From: Larix sibirica
Taxonomy: Eukaryota; Streptophyta; Pinopsida; Pinales; Pinaceae
Direction of reading: 5' to 3'
Assembly (NCBI GenBank): GCA_004151065.3
Contig: NWUY0300029367.1
Location: 6,946-29,582, forward strand
DNA length: 22,637 nucleotides
Shown: positions 1 through 8,819 of the stretch, in pieces
How positions within the stretch are numbered: the first letter of the stretch is position 1
Layout of the letters: each line of letters begins with the position of its first letter
Made by a program: the position numbers and the translations under genes
Notes under the pieces: model-generated
What the model saw: only the letters and a program-made list of their open reading frames with translations
Database searches by the model: none
What the model was told of the DNA's origin: nothing

Positions 1-444
1 ACCATCTCTGAGATCTAAAATAAGTGTCAAAACACCCAAAGAAAAATAGAGAAAACACCTAGATTCAGACCCACCATGAATGACAAAGCCCTAAATCGGG
101 TCAGCCAATATGGCTCAGATACAATAGAAAAAAAAAACAGCTTGTAAAGAGCTGAACCAAAAAGAGAAACCAAAAGAAAATGTTGCCACATGAAGAAGAA
201 CCGATAAATCTTGAACAACAAGTGAAAATAGGGCCACCGGTTTCAGATCTAGACGCTCGACGAAGGAACAACCAAGAAAGAAGTCGTCGCCACCATCGAG
301 GATGTAGCAGCCGCCATCGAAGGAACAGGAGCCTGTAGGCTTAGCCGCCCCACGCCGTCAAGGTTGAAGCTACCGCCATGAAAGGCTGGGCCCTGGCTTG
401 AACGCCCCCACTACCGCCGCACTCAGGGTCTGCTCACAGCCGAT

Positions 445-458
445 GCACGTTAACGTGC
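445..458. repeat. 14-base perfect palindrome in leader copy 1
   Basis: GCACGTTAACGTGC equals its own reverse complement. It lies in extra bases that copy 2 of the leader lacks: the aligned part of copy 2 near 6553 reads directly from the CGAC to the CGCCCTGG side. Confidence 0.75.
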
Positions 459-684
459 CCTAGAGCAGCCATCCGCTCGGTGTCGCGCCGTCGCTGCCAT
501 TCCTAACCACAACTGCCAACCATTTCCGCCGTCGTGGAACTCTCTGAAACCGCCACCGCCGCCACTGGATCTTGTGCTCACATACCCAATGGGTCGCTGC
601 ACAAAGGCGCCGCCCTCTCTCCAAACTCAGAAAAATCCATCTCACTCCATCGATGACAGAAAGCAAACGCAAGAAAGAGGAGAG

Positions 685-710
685 GCGGCCATGGAAGGAA
701 CCATGGCCGC
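685..710 (-). other. Strong hairpin near the LINE 5' boundary, copy 1
   Basis: The arms GCGGCCATGG (685-694) and CCATGGCCGC (701-710) are perfect 10-base inverted repeats around a 6-base loop. The hairpin sits 11 bases inside the right edge of the repeat, so on the minus strand it would lie almost at the 5' end of the LINE RNA. Copy 2 keeps the structure at 6786-6811. Confidence 0.8.
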
Positions 711-721
711 TGAGGTTCTGA

Positions 722-859
722 ACGACTGACTCTCAAACCCTAGTGGAGCTCCCTTTCCAATTTGATTGTGTATTACCCGCGTTACCCCTTCTTTTCAATA
801 TTCAATATTATTTATTATTCATGGAATACTTAATTTATCAGTTTCTGGTGAATTATTTA
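722..859. other. Unassigned AT-rich stretch between LINE B and LINE A
   Basis: These bases lie between the sharp edge of the leader repeat and the last recognisable RT residues of LINE A. They could be decayed RT sequence of LINE A, extra leader of LINE B, or target DNA. No coding signal is clear. One aaaccctag near 738 resembles a single plant telomere unit but is not repeated. Confidence 0.4.
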
Positions 860-2340
860 TGTGAGCGATTAATTGTTCGCTTCATATATAAAAATGCACA
901 GAGATATGGGCCCGAAGTTTCCACCTTTAGGATCAAGGCAATAAAGGTGGAATTGAAGGAACCCAAAGCTTTGCTAATGATGCTTGCTTCATCCACCACT
1001 TTTAAGTAAATCATCACCTAACAAATCAAAGAAACCAAGGTAAAAATCCATTGTATAGTCATCAAGGCCCGGATTATTCTCCTTCATGAAGGACTACAGG
1101 ACAATACATAATTCGTTCAATGAGACTTCTATATCATTATTATCGTCCTTTTTTACAAGTCTACAAAAACATGATGTTACCTTGACAATTTGACAATGTT
1201 TCCCCCCTCTGGTCCTTTATAAATTCTCACAAAATGACTTACACCTACAACAACTCCTTCCTCATTTGCAAGCTCCAAATTGTATTTATATTTTTCCCGT
1301 GAGTTGCAAATCTATGAAATTATTTAATATTTTCGTCTCCTAATTCAAGTCAAGTGGCTTTACTTCTTAATCTCCTTTCAACCTCAAACGTCCTAAAAAA
1401 TCCCAGTTGTCTTCATTCGAAACAACTCCCCAATATTCACCTCAATGTCTTTGAGAAGTTTTTCTATGTTCTTGTGCTTCTCACTAGCCCAAGCAACCAC
1501 CTTTTCTTTGACAACTTTTAGAGAATAGGAGCATTGTCCACTAGCTGAATTTTTGATATTTGGATTATACATCCTCCAAGTGTTCCTCACCAACTCTTGA
1601 AAGTCTTACTCTTGCAACCATGAGGAGTTGAATTTGAAGGGACTCCCTAGTTTTTGATATTTCAAATGCAATTGCAGAAAAAATGGATTGTGATTTGAGA
1701 GCCTACCTTCTTCAATCCAAGTTTTGTATCTGTCCACTTGATTCAATAAGGGAGTGTAGACTAAGAATATTTCAATTATTTTATACACAATCTCTCTACT
1801 CACGTTATTATTCCACCAGGTAGGCTTGAGTGAGTTGGGCTCCACATCAACTAAACCAATTGCCTCAATCTGATGCAAAAAAAACATTTCTAGTCTATCC
1901 GCTCTTGCTGCCCCTCCCCACACCCCCATTTTGTTTAGTGTGAAGTTCAAATCTCCCCCAATTCTTAGTCTGCCATCGTCAAAGACCCATAGCCTGAAAA
2001 CCCTTTCCCATAAGATATGCTTATCAACATATGGTCTATACACACTTTAATACAATAAAAGTTTGTGCTAGGCCTTTACTATATAGTTTTGTGCATAAAC
2101 TTGAATGAACACCAAAATAATTTGTTAGATATAAGTTGGAATTCCACCTTGTAATATGACCTCTTGAGAGTTCATTAGACTCTTTTTAAGCTCTCCATTG
2201 TCTTCTCCCCACCTTCTCCCTTGGCCATTGTCTCCTGGAGAAATATGATATCAAGGTTTTCAATCACTACTAGTATAGCAAAGGCTATATTTTTTGGGTT
2301 TATTGCCCAAACCCCTTATATTTATCAAAAGTATTTTCAT
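860..2340 (-). pseudogene. LINE A ORF2 remnant: endonuclease and N-terminal RT
   Basis: ORF2 of L1-type LINEs encodes the endonuclease that nicks target DNA and the RT that copies the RNA into it. The frame opens at 2340-2338 with MKILLINIRGLGNKPKK, the usual start of a plant APE-type endonuclease. The catalytic-glutamate motif FLQETM follows at 2243-2226. After frame breaks, 2043-1606 gives IGGDLNFTL, a Trp/Arg-rich middle and GLVDVEPNSLKPTWW. The C-terminal SDH motif reads SNH, with the Asp codon replaced at 1695-1693, so the nuclease should be dead. A stop after NSSWLQE separates 1593-1393, which continues in the same frame as the linker. Further on, pieces resembling PGPDG (near 1060) and ALGSFNSTFIALI (near 960-920) mark the start of RT. 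Recognition fades after a PISLC-like motif near 880. Confidence 0.85.
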
Positions 2341-2643
2341 GAGCAAACTCCTTTTGTGTATGAAAATCACAACCATCTATTGTGCTAGGCAAGTGGGTGA
2401 AAATTGGAAGTTCTCTTTTTAAAAACAATATGTAGGCGAAAAATGATTGTGAATTTACTATCTTTTTTTTAGACGAAACTGTGTTCAATTAACAAGAGGA
2501 GCATATGAATGGCTTGAATTGCAATGTAAAGTGCTATATAAATATGATATGCAATGCTTTATAAAGATATGGGGAGTATGGGGTTTAAGCTATTTCTTCA
2601 AACAAGTTGGATAAGTTGGATATTGATTTTCATTATTTTGATT

Positions 2644-2831
2644 TGTAATGACAATGTAAAAAATATAATACATAAACTAAATAATAAAAATAAAAATAAA
2701 TCACTAAGAGTCGTAACTTTTTCTCTCATGCCTTCTAATTGTGTATACATATTGGCACTTAGATTGTTGAGAATGTCAACTATTTTCCCTATGTTGGATA
2801 TTTCCTAGTGATTGAACATTGATTCATTACA
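2644..2831 (+). repeat. Probable 5' LTR, degenerate
   Basis: It begins TGTAATGACAATG and ends ATTCATTACA, one base before the primer site. Landmarks shared with 3851-4109 are the TGTAA start, CACTAAGAGTCGTAA (2702-2716) against a similar string at 3930-3944, TTGGATATTT (2794-2803 and 4072-4081), and the terminal ATTCATTA(C/G)A placed 19 bases later in both. Length differs by about 70 bases, part of it from a microsatellite in the 3' copy. Confidence 0.45.
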
Positions 2832-2832
2832 A

Positions 2833-2846
2833 TGGTATCAAAGTGG
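2833..2846 (+). other. Primer-binding site like tRNA-iMet complement
   Basis: TGGTATCAAAGTGG differs little from TGGTATCAGAGC, the primer site used by many plant Copia and some Gypsy elements. It lies one base after a CA end, as expected right after a 5' LTR. A match this short could be chance on its own; its position supports it. Confidence 0.5.
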
Positions 2847-3014
2847 GTTTCAACCTCTATTGGTAAAGGGCCAAAACTCTTTTATCGACGACCAACAAAT
2901 TAGGCCAAGAGGTCACCCACTTCCACTCTAGTCATTTTAAATGTGACATTCTCCATTGTGCCTTTTCCCTATCCACACTTTTTCCCATTCAGTCCATTTC
3001 CATTGTGATATATA

Positions 3015-3114
3015 TTACTGTGCTAAACAAAACAAAAAAGAAACAAATTAATATCCACCACTCTCTAGTGCAAAACAAAACAAAAGAAATAAAGAAATTA
3101 ATATCCACCACTCT
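3015..3114 (+). repeat. Two tandem units of about 50 bases, A-rich
   Basis: Two adjacent units share an (A/C)-rich run of AAACAAAACAAAA type followed by ATTAATATCCACCACTCT. The shared ends fall at 3064 and 3114, giving a 50-base period. They lie inside the LTR element. Confidence 0.7.
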
Positions 3115-3833
3115 TCGATCTAACTGTCTTATGAACAAAATTCACTTCATTGTTGTGGAATCGTTTCACTACAGGGATAGATGAAGAAAATTGTTGACTA
3201 AGGAATCACAATTGAAACTTGTTTGCACGAATCAGAGTAAGGATGTGAAGAAGGCATTACAAAAAAACCTAAAACAACATGCCAACAAAAAAAATTGATT
3301 AATAAAGAGAGTTGTTGATCCAATTGAATTAGAGAAGTCATTAGAGGTTAAAATCCAAACCTTGGATATAATAATCTACACAAATCCAATTGACAACAAA
3401 AAATCAGAACGCCACTTATGTTGGAATGTGCCTGGATGTTCCATAACCAAGATACATGATGCAATAATGCCTTATCATCATCATAATAATAAGAATCATT
3501 GTATTGCTTAATGCATTGATCAATAACAAAATCAATGTAAATATTAAAGATAGTTTCCGTAGAAGAACTACAATTTTGAAGCAAAGTGGAGACAAAATCA
3601 ACACTCAATTGGAAAACACGAGACAATAAGTTTCTTCCAAAAAAGCTATCACCAAACAGTCCCAATCAAGATTGATTTGAGATGGATCAATAAATGTGCA
3701 ATGCTAAAACATTGTTTACAACTTTGTCTTCAATTATTGTTGGGTCTTCTCAAGCATACAGTATCAAGTGAAAGCATTACAAAAATAATAAAAACATAAA
3801 CTTTTCTAGACTATGTTTTGAGGACAAAGCATC

Positions 3834-3850
3834 CTTTAAGAGGGAGACAA
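3834..3850 (+). other. Candidate polypurine tract
   Basis: AAGAGGGAGACAA directly precedes TGTAACA at 3851, the proposed start of the 3' LTR. A polypurine tract primes plus-strand synthesis in LTR elements, and this position is as expected. Confidence 0.45.
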
Positions 3851-4109
3851 TGTAACAAACATAAAATATAGATAAATTGCATATTAAAATATAATACTAA
3901 TACTAATACTAATATCACTGATAATAAAATACTAAAAGTCATAATCCTTCCATCTCCCGCCCCTCAATATGTACATATACTAACATATAACATATAGTTT
4001 GTTGTAAAAACATTCAATCATTATCATCAATATAAATTTATTCTTATATATTTCAAACTCTATTTTTCTTCTTGGATATTTTACAATTAATTAAGAATTA
4101 TTCATTAGA
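3851..4109 (+). repeat. Probable 3' LTR, degenerate
   Basis: It starts TGTAACAAAC right after the purine tract and ends ATTCATTAGA. It contains a run typical of plant LTR U5 regions (ttcaatcattatcatcaata near 4012-4031). Landmark matches to the 5' LTR are listed there. It is longer than the 5' copy, partly because of an ACTAAT microsatellite. Confidence 0.45.
3893..3914 (+). repeat. ACTAAT microsatellite
   Basis: About four tandem hexamers lie near the start of the 3' LTR. The corresponding part of the 5' LTR lacks the expansion. Confidence 0.8.
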
Positions 4110-4479
4110 TACCTTATTTTGTTTTTGTTGAAAGACACAAGGCATTTTGGAGTTATTTTACCACTTTCCTAAGCTAATGTTTTTCTTGTTTCAAAATGAA
4201 TTCATTTCACATTGTTCTAATCTACCTTCATTGTCCATAGTCTTGGCTGATTTGTCATGTGTAGATCATGTTTTTGGAGATGTGGGATTTTACTTTTACA
4301 AGTTTGTTAAACTTTTATTTTAAATTATATCATTAACCTTTACCCCCTTTTTTTGTTTTCATTGATGATCACATTCTTTAGATGAATACATCAAATTACA
4401 CATATATGCTCTTAAAGAATTCAAAGCCAACCATTCAAATGGCTCCTTAAAATATCAAAGAAAATCGTTTTTCAATGAG

Positions 4480-5595
4480 TCGAGATTTTAAGAAATATTC
4501 AATCTGGCCTCTATTTTTTTCACCTCGGTCCATTCCATTGGTGATGGATCTATAACTATCATCTACAAGTCAATTACCAAAGACTCATTATTCACCAAAT
4601 AAACTCGCTCTTTATTTGAATCATAACTATTATAATCATGTGCTCTTTTCATTCCTCTTGACAAATTATCCATAGTTATCACAACCCTTGAATGAAAGAA
4701 ATTAAAAGGTTGTACAATCTCTATTTTCTCTTTTATATCATCATTCTTTATTTTGGATACTTTTTGATTGATTTTCTCAACCTCAGTAGTGGGAAAACCT
4801 GCCAAACTTTCCTCTTCTTCATCCTATGTAGAAGGAAGATCAGATGGATACCAACTTTTAGATTTGAAGAACTACCCCTTTTTCTTTTTAGATTGGCTTC
4901 TTGGTTGTTTGATGATAATGTCGACACCTAAAGGCCATATTTTTATAATTAAAACTTTTTATGAATTTGTAATTTGCATGTTTCAACAACATTATGTCTA
5001 GAAGACCTTACTAAGGTTAGTTTCCACACAAATACAACCATATGTAAACAAACCTTGTTGGGTCCTCTTATCATCATCCTTTAAATATCTCCCGAAACTA
5101 TTGGAAATATATTGTGACATTGAATGTTCCCAAAAATGAAGATGCATATTTGGAAGCTAGACCTTGGACACTGCTATAGTAGTGGGATCAAACTCTAGAA
5201 ACCATTGGTGGTAATAAAAATCCCCGCTCTTCCCCAAAACGAAGGTCCCTTATTTTCTTGTAATAATAATGGGAATAAAACTATACTACAAAGAAACCAT
5301 TAAAGCGCAAAAATATTTCATAATTTTTGATCCAGTTAGAGTATATCCATTGGTGCAGATCTTCTGATCATGGCCAAAATACATTAAAACTACATATTAC
5401 TGCCTCGGATTTAAGTGATAAGAGAAACTCATTTACCTCCAAAGATGGCACTATTGTGGTGATAGTTGCATCTAGTTTGTCAATAATATACGAATTTAGA
5501 AAAATCAAAAGTTGTGTTGATGAAGGAGATGTCTTAGATTGAGTTGCATCCTTACAGGAAATTGGGATGGAAGAAGCAGGTAACCCATAACCCAT
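4480..5595 (-). pseudogene. LINE A ORF1 remnant (DUF4283-like, zinc knuckle)
   Basis: ORF1 of plant L1 LINEs is a gag-like RNA-binding protein of the retrotransposition particle. From an ATG at 5595, a 75-residue frame ends LLSLKSEAVICSFNVFWP, the usual form of the DUF4283 start. Shifted frames then give HQWIYSNW-like residues, FDPTTIAVSK (near 5195), a PIHFWEQ-like stretch, YARICVETNLSK-like residues (near 5030) and MAFRCRHYHQT (near 4950-4915), a zinc knuckle whose second Cys is Tyr and whose later part is lost. Residues 4805-4563 form an acidic and charged 80-residue tail, followed by DPSPMEWTEVKK, the usual C-terminal motif. Stops and frameshifts are frequent, so no full protein can be made. 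ORF2 of the same element begins at 2340, beyond the LTR insertion. Confidence 0.8.
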
Positions 5596-6232
5596 TGCCT
5601 TGTCCGCATAACCACATGACTAAATATAAGGTAAAATCATTATAAATGTTGTAATAAGATAGAGTGAGTAGATCTTATAGTTGTTTACCCACATGGAGTA
5701 ATTGTTGTAAATCCATAGGGATCCTTAGATTGTCTTGAAGTTTTTGCTAGAGGAGAACAATGTGATTTGAAGCTTTTTCCAACAAATAAATGTAGAGATC
5801 CAGGTTCTACCCCAGATCATGAATTAGTCTCCACGTGATTAAAACAACAAAATACCTCTATTAAATTGAATGATAATTACATGAGAACGCCTTATTACAG
5901 GATTGATGAGTCCAACAAACCCCCAAGAATAATTGGGTGGTTGAGAGCCTATGGGTCTCGAAAACAAGGCCTGATAAGGTACCCATGTACAAACTCTCAT
6001 AAATAGAGAGATAGAGAAAAACCGTAGGATAAAAACTCCTCACCAAAAGAGAGAAAACACCACTGTTGAAAAAAGGCATTGGAGTCAAAACTGATGAATA
6101 TCCCATAATGATCCAGTGAATGGCAAGAGCATGATATTCACGAAGACTAAAAGATCCAACCAAAAATATGAAGAATACAATCAAGTACAATAAAATACAA
6201 ATGAATAATATCTTCCGAAGTTGCACAAAATN
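5596..6232 (-). other. Inner leader of LINE A, no coding signal
   Basis: This AT-rich stretch lies between the GC-rich leader and ORF1 on the minus strand. Several short open frames occur but none is recognisable. A single ambiguous base at 6232 falls exactly where similarity to leader copy 1 ends, so part of this segment could be joined wrongly in the assembly. Confidence 0.5.
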
Positions 6233-6822
6233 AAAAAACAGCTTGTAAGGAGCTGAACCAAAAAGAAAACCCAAGAGAAAATGTTGCCACAAGAAGAAGA
6301 ACAGATAAATCTTGAACAGCAGGTGAAAATAGGGCCACCGGTTTCAGATCTGGGCGCTCGACGAAGGAGCAGCCAAGAAAGAAGGAGCCGCCACCATCGA
6401 GGATGTAGTAGCCGCCGTCGAAGGAGCTGCCGTCGTCGATCAGGAGCCTGTAGGAGAGCCACCCCACACCGTCAAGGGTGAATCCGCTGAGAATGGCTGG
6501 GGCCTGGCTTTGATGCCCCCACTACCACCGCACGCAGGGTTTGCTCACAGCCGACGCGCCCTGGAGCAGCCATCCGCCCTCTGTCGCGCCGACGTTGCCA
6601 AGCCTAACCACAACTGCCGACCATCTCTGCCGACGTCGAACTCCCGGAAACCGCCACCGCCGCCACTGGATCTCGAGCTCACAAACCCAATGGGTCACTG
6701 CGCAAAGGTGCTGCCCTCTCTCCAAACTCAGAAAAATCCATCACGCTCCATCGATGACAGAAAGCAAACGCAGGAAAGAGGAGAGGCGGCCATGGAAGGA
6801 ACCATGGCCACCGAGGTTCTGA
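6233..6822 (-). repeat. GC-rich LINE 5' leader repeat, copy 2
   Basis: This is the direct repeat of 132-721, about 6.1 kb away. It sits upstream of the minus-strand ORF1 of LINE A, which identifies the block as LINE leader. Arginine-rich frames on the plus strand (for example 6281-6481) come from its CpG-rich composition and are not convincing proteins. Confidence 0.8.
6786..6811 (-). other. Strong hairpin near the LINE 5' boundary, copy 2
   Basis: The arms GCGGCCATGG (6786-6795) and CCATGGCCAC (6802-6811) enclose AAGGAA. One base differs from copy 1; in a minus-strand RNA it becomes a U-G wobble, so the stem would remain. It sits 11 bases from the repeat edge, as in copy 1. Confidence 0.8.
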
Positions 6823-6829
6823 GCTCAAC

Positions 6830-8800
6830 CAAGTTCAAGATATCTCAAAGGCTTATGATAGAGTGAACTTTTTATTTTGAGGTTGTTGCTTCTCCAAGTT
6901 GGTTTCAATTTAAAGTTCATGAATTGGGTAATGTCATGTGTTACTTATGTTTCCTTTGATGTTCTCATTAAAGGCTCTACCTCTACTTTATTCATATCAG
7001 GAAGGGGTCTAAGTTAAGGTTTCCATCTGGCACCACTTCTCTTCATTTTGGTGGTTGAAGGATTAAGTAGACTGATTCTCCATGAAAAGCATAGGGGGGG
7101 CCCTTAAAGGTTTATCTGCTGGTGGCTATCTTCATATTACTAATTTGTTCTTTGTTGATGATATTCTCCTCTTTTCCAATGGTTCTAGGCAATAAATGAT
7201 AGTGATTCAGGATTTACTCAATCTATTTGGTGATGCAATAGGCATGGTTTACAACATTAGAAAATATTTTTGATATTTCATGTATATTGAACAGGAGGAT
7301 TTGGAATGGATTTGTACTTAGTTAACCTTCCTGGTGGTGGATGTGGAACTTGGTATGAGATACTTAGTTTTCATTCTCAAGACAAATGACTATCAGAAGA
7401 AAGACTTGGACTGGCTCATTGAGAAGATGGAAAAAATATTATATTTGTGGTATAATAAGTGGCTCAGTAGAGGGGGCATACTGATATTGGTTAAATTTGT
7501 TTTGGAAGCATTTTCAGTCTATTGGGTTTTTGTGACCTCATTACCCATATGAAATTTGGAGAATATTAGAAACCTTTGTTATAATTTCCTTTGGAGAGGG
7601 AATATGGAAGACATTTATTTTCATTGGTGTGCTTGGAATCTTCTTGCTAGACCTAGGGAGCTGGGAGGTTGGGGTTTTAAGGATCCTAAAATATTTTCCA
7701 AGGCACTAGATACTAAGGGAGTATGGAGAATTCTCAAAGGAAAAGGGCTATGGGTGAAAGTGGTATACTATAAATATATTTCTCCCCTTTCAGTGGAAGA
7801 ACCGTTTAGGATTGAAGACAAATCTTGCAGGAACGTTTCTATCATGTGGAAATCTCTACTTAATTCTTTTGATGTCATCGAAGACTGGCTAGTTTGGCAT
7901 ATTGGTAATGGAAGAAAATTTAGTCTGGGTCAAGACCCATGGCCTAGAAGTGATGGTGCCCTTACACTACCTCTAGACATGGTGGATGGTTTGAGAGATC
8001 GGGAAATCATCACCTCATCCCATATAAGTGATATGGAAAATCCCAACGTTTTTGTACAACATTGGCTATTGAATGATGATCTAGGTTTAGAGGAAGTTGG
8101 AGACAAGTTCGCTTGGGAGTGGTATACCTAGGCTCTTAAGAGATGTCTGGTCATATTAATGGATATTGAAGATTCTTTGGTGTGGGAAAGAAATCCCTTT
8201 GGGTTTTTTTACCCTTCAAATATTGGATATATCGTTATAATAGAAGAAGAGGATTTTTCTGATACCAGTTGGTGGCACAAGCATATTTGGAATTTCAATT
8301 GTCCTTTGAAGTCCAAAATTTTCTTATGGCTATCTTTATCTAAAAATATTCTAGTTTGGGACCTGTTGTTGAGGAAAATTTGGAAGGGCCTAGTAAATGC
8401 CCTCTGTGTCATGAAGGTATTGATAGTGTCGAACATATCTCCATTTCCTGCTCTTATCTTTCTAGGATGTGGGATTATAATTCACTGGTATGTAGAATTC
8501 CCTTTTATTGGTATGGGGCATCCCTTTATGAGGCTCTTGCTCTTTGGACCAAAAATAAGTCTTTTGAAGGGTACCTTTCCCTTCTTGTTCTTTTCACCTG
8601 GGGGGTTTGGATTGCTAGGAACTTGGATATCTTTGAGGATATTCACATGCATCCTGTTGTCTCAACTNGACAAGGGGTTGGCTATTTTGAGCAACTCCCC
8701 TCAATTGGTCATTCTAGATAGATCTAGGGTGATTGAGGTAGAAGTGATTGATAAAAATAATCCTTGGTTGTTCTTTGATGGTGCTTCTCAAGGAACTATT
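6830..8800 (+). pseudogene. LINE C ORF2 remnant: RT palm to start of RNase H
   Basis: A long plant L1-type ORF2 fragment, mostly in one frame. It opens at RT motif A (DISKAYDRVN, 6839 onward) and reaches motif C, where FVDD (7151-7162) keeps both Asp of the usual FADD. Thumb and connection follow (DWLIEKMEKILYLWYNKWL, then a stop at 7550-7552 in the same frame). Next come FLWRG, LGGWGFKDPK, IGNGRKFSLGQDPW and LKSKIFLWLSLSKNILVWD. Near 8388 the frame moves by one base; the new frame carries CPLCHEG...EHISISC (8398-8451), the zinc domain. Near 8721 it shifts back and gives PWLFFDGASQG, the first RNase H strand with its catalytic Asp at 8777-8779. Recognition then stops. Scattered stops rule out a working enzyme. 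The 5' part is missing where LINE A abuts at 6822. An ambiguous base lies at 8668. Confidence 0.93.
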
Positions 8801-8819
8801 ATGGTGCCTTTTCCACACT

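Larger units (their letters stand above)
1..721 (-). mobile_element. 5' end of a LINE (copy B), body outside window
   Basis: Read on the minus strand, this begins at about 721 with the GC-rich block that also forms the 5' leader of LINE A (6822 to 6233), and then runs left out of the window. The block lies upstream of a recognisable ORF1 in LINE A, so I infer that this second copy marks the 5' end of another LINE of the same family, inserted next to or inside the truncated RT end of LINE A. Bases 1-131 do not align by eye with the matching part of LINE A beyond the A-tract, and no ORF1 is visible. A solo 5' fragment or an unrelated carrier of the same repeat is possible. Confidence 0.45.
132..721 (-). 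repeat. GC-rich LINE 5' leader repeat, copy 1
   Basis: This 590-base block is repeated in direct orientation at 6233-6822. By eye the two copies match along almost their whole length, with scattered substitutions and small indels. It is much richer in G, C and CpG than the AT-rich surroundings. Copy 1 carries extra bases around 445-458 and lacks about ten bases that copy 2 has near 6430. The right edge is sharp: both copies share gaggttctga and then diverge. The minus strand is taken as sense because copy 2 lies directly upstream of the minus-strand ORF1 of LINE A. An internal promoter role is typical of LINE leaders but is not shown here. Confidence 0.8.
2644..4109 (+). mobile_element. Short degenerate LTR element inserted in LINE A
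   Basis: The parts expected of an LTR element occur in order: a TG-starting, CA-ending 5' block (2644-2831), a primer site resembling initiator Met tRNA complement (2833), a purine tract ending at 3850, and a 3' block (3851-4109) starting TGTAACA. The two end blocks share several landmarks at matching relative places (see the LTR entries). Just before the purine tract a frame reads FEDKASFKRETM followed by a stop, similar to the C-terminus of plant Ty3/Gypsy pol proteins. The internal part is only about 1 kb and holds no recognisable gag, protease, RT or integrase, so this is an internally deleted or non-autonomous copy. No target-site duplication was seen at the proposed ends. Confidence 0.5.
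860..6822 (-). mobile_element. LINE copy A, L1-type, decayed and interrupted
   Basis: Read on the minus strand the order is that of a plant L1 element: GC-rich leader (6822-6233), further leader (6232-5596), ORF1 (about 5595-4480), spacer, then ORF2 starting at the ATG at 2340-2338, covering endonuclease and early RT until recognition is lost near 860. An LTR-like element (about 2644-4109) sits between ORF1 and ORF2, so the continuous LINE sequence is shorter than the span. Both ORFs have many stops and frame changes. The palm motifs, zinc domain, RNase H and 3' tail are missing here, either deleted or displaced to the left by LINE B. At the right end the element abuts the broken 5' side of plus-strand LINE C, which suggests insertion into C. 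Confidence 0.72.

Noticed and set aside
730-745. aaaccctag as a telomere-type repeat
   Set aside because: It is a single unit with no array, and is common by chance in plant DNA.
2300-2488. 62-residue minus-strand frame starting MNTVSSKKKIV
   Set aside because: It overlaps the ORF2 start of LINE A in another phase; the frame from 2340 carries the recognisable endonuclease start.
3348-3665. Minus-strand frame of 105 residues inside the LTR element
   Set aside because: It is not recognisable, overlaps another frame, and sits in the internal region of a decayed element.
6281-6866. Arginine- and proline-rich plus-strand frames in the GC-rich block
   Set aside because: The block is a repeated LINE leader whose sense strand is minus. 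The frames are short, overlap in all phases and are not conserved between the two copies.
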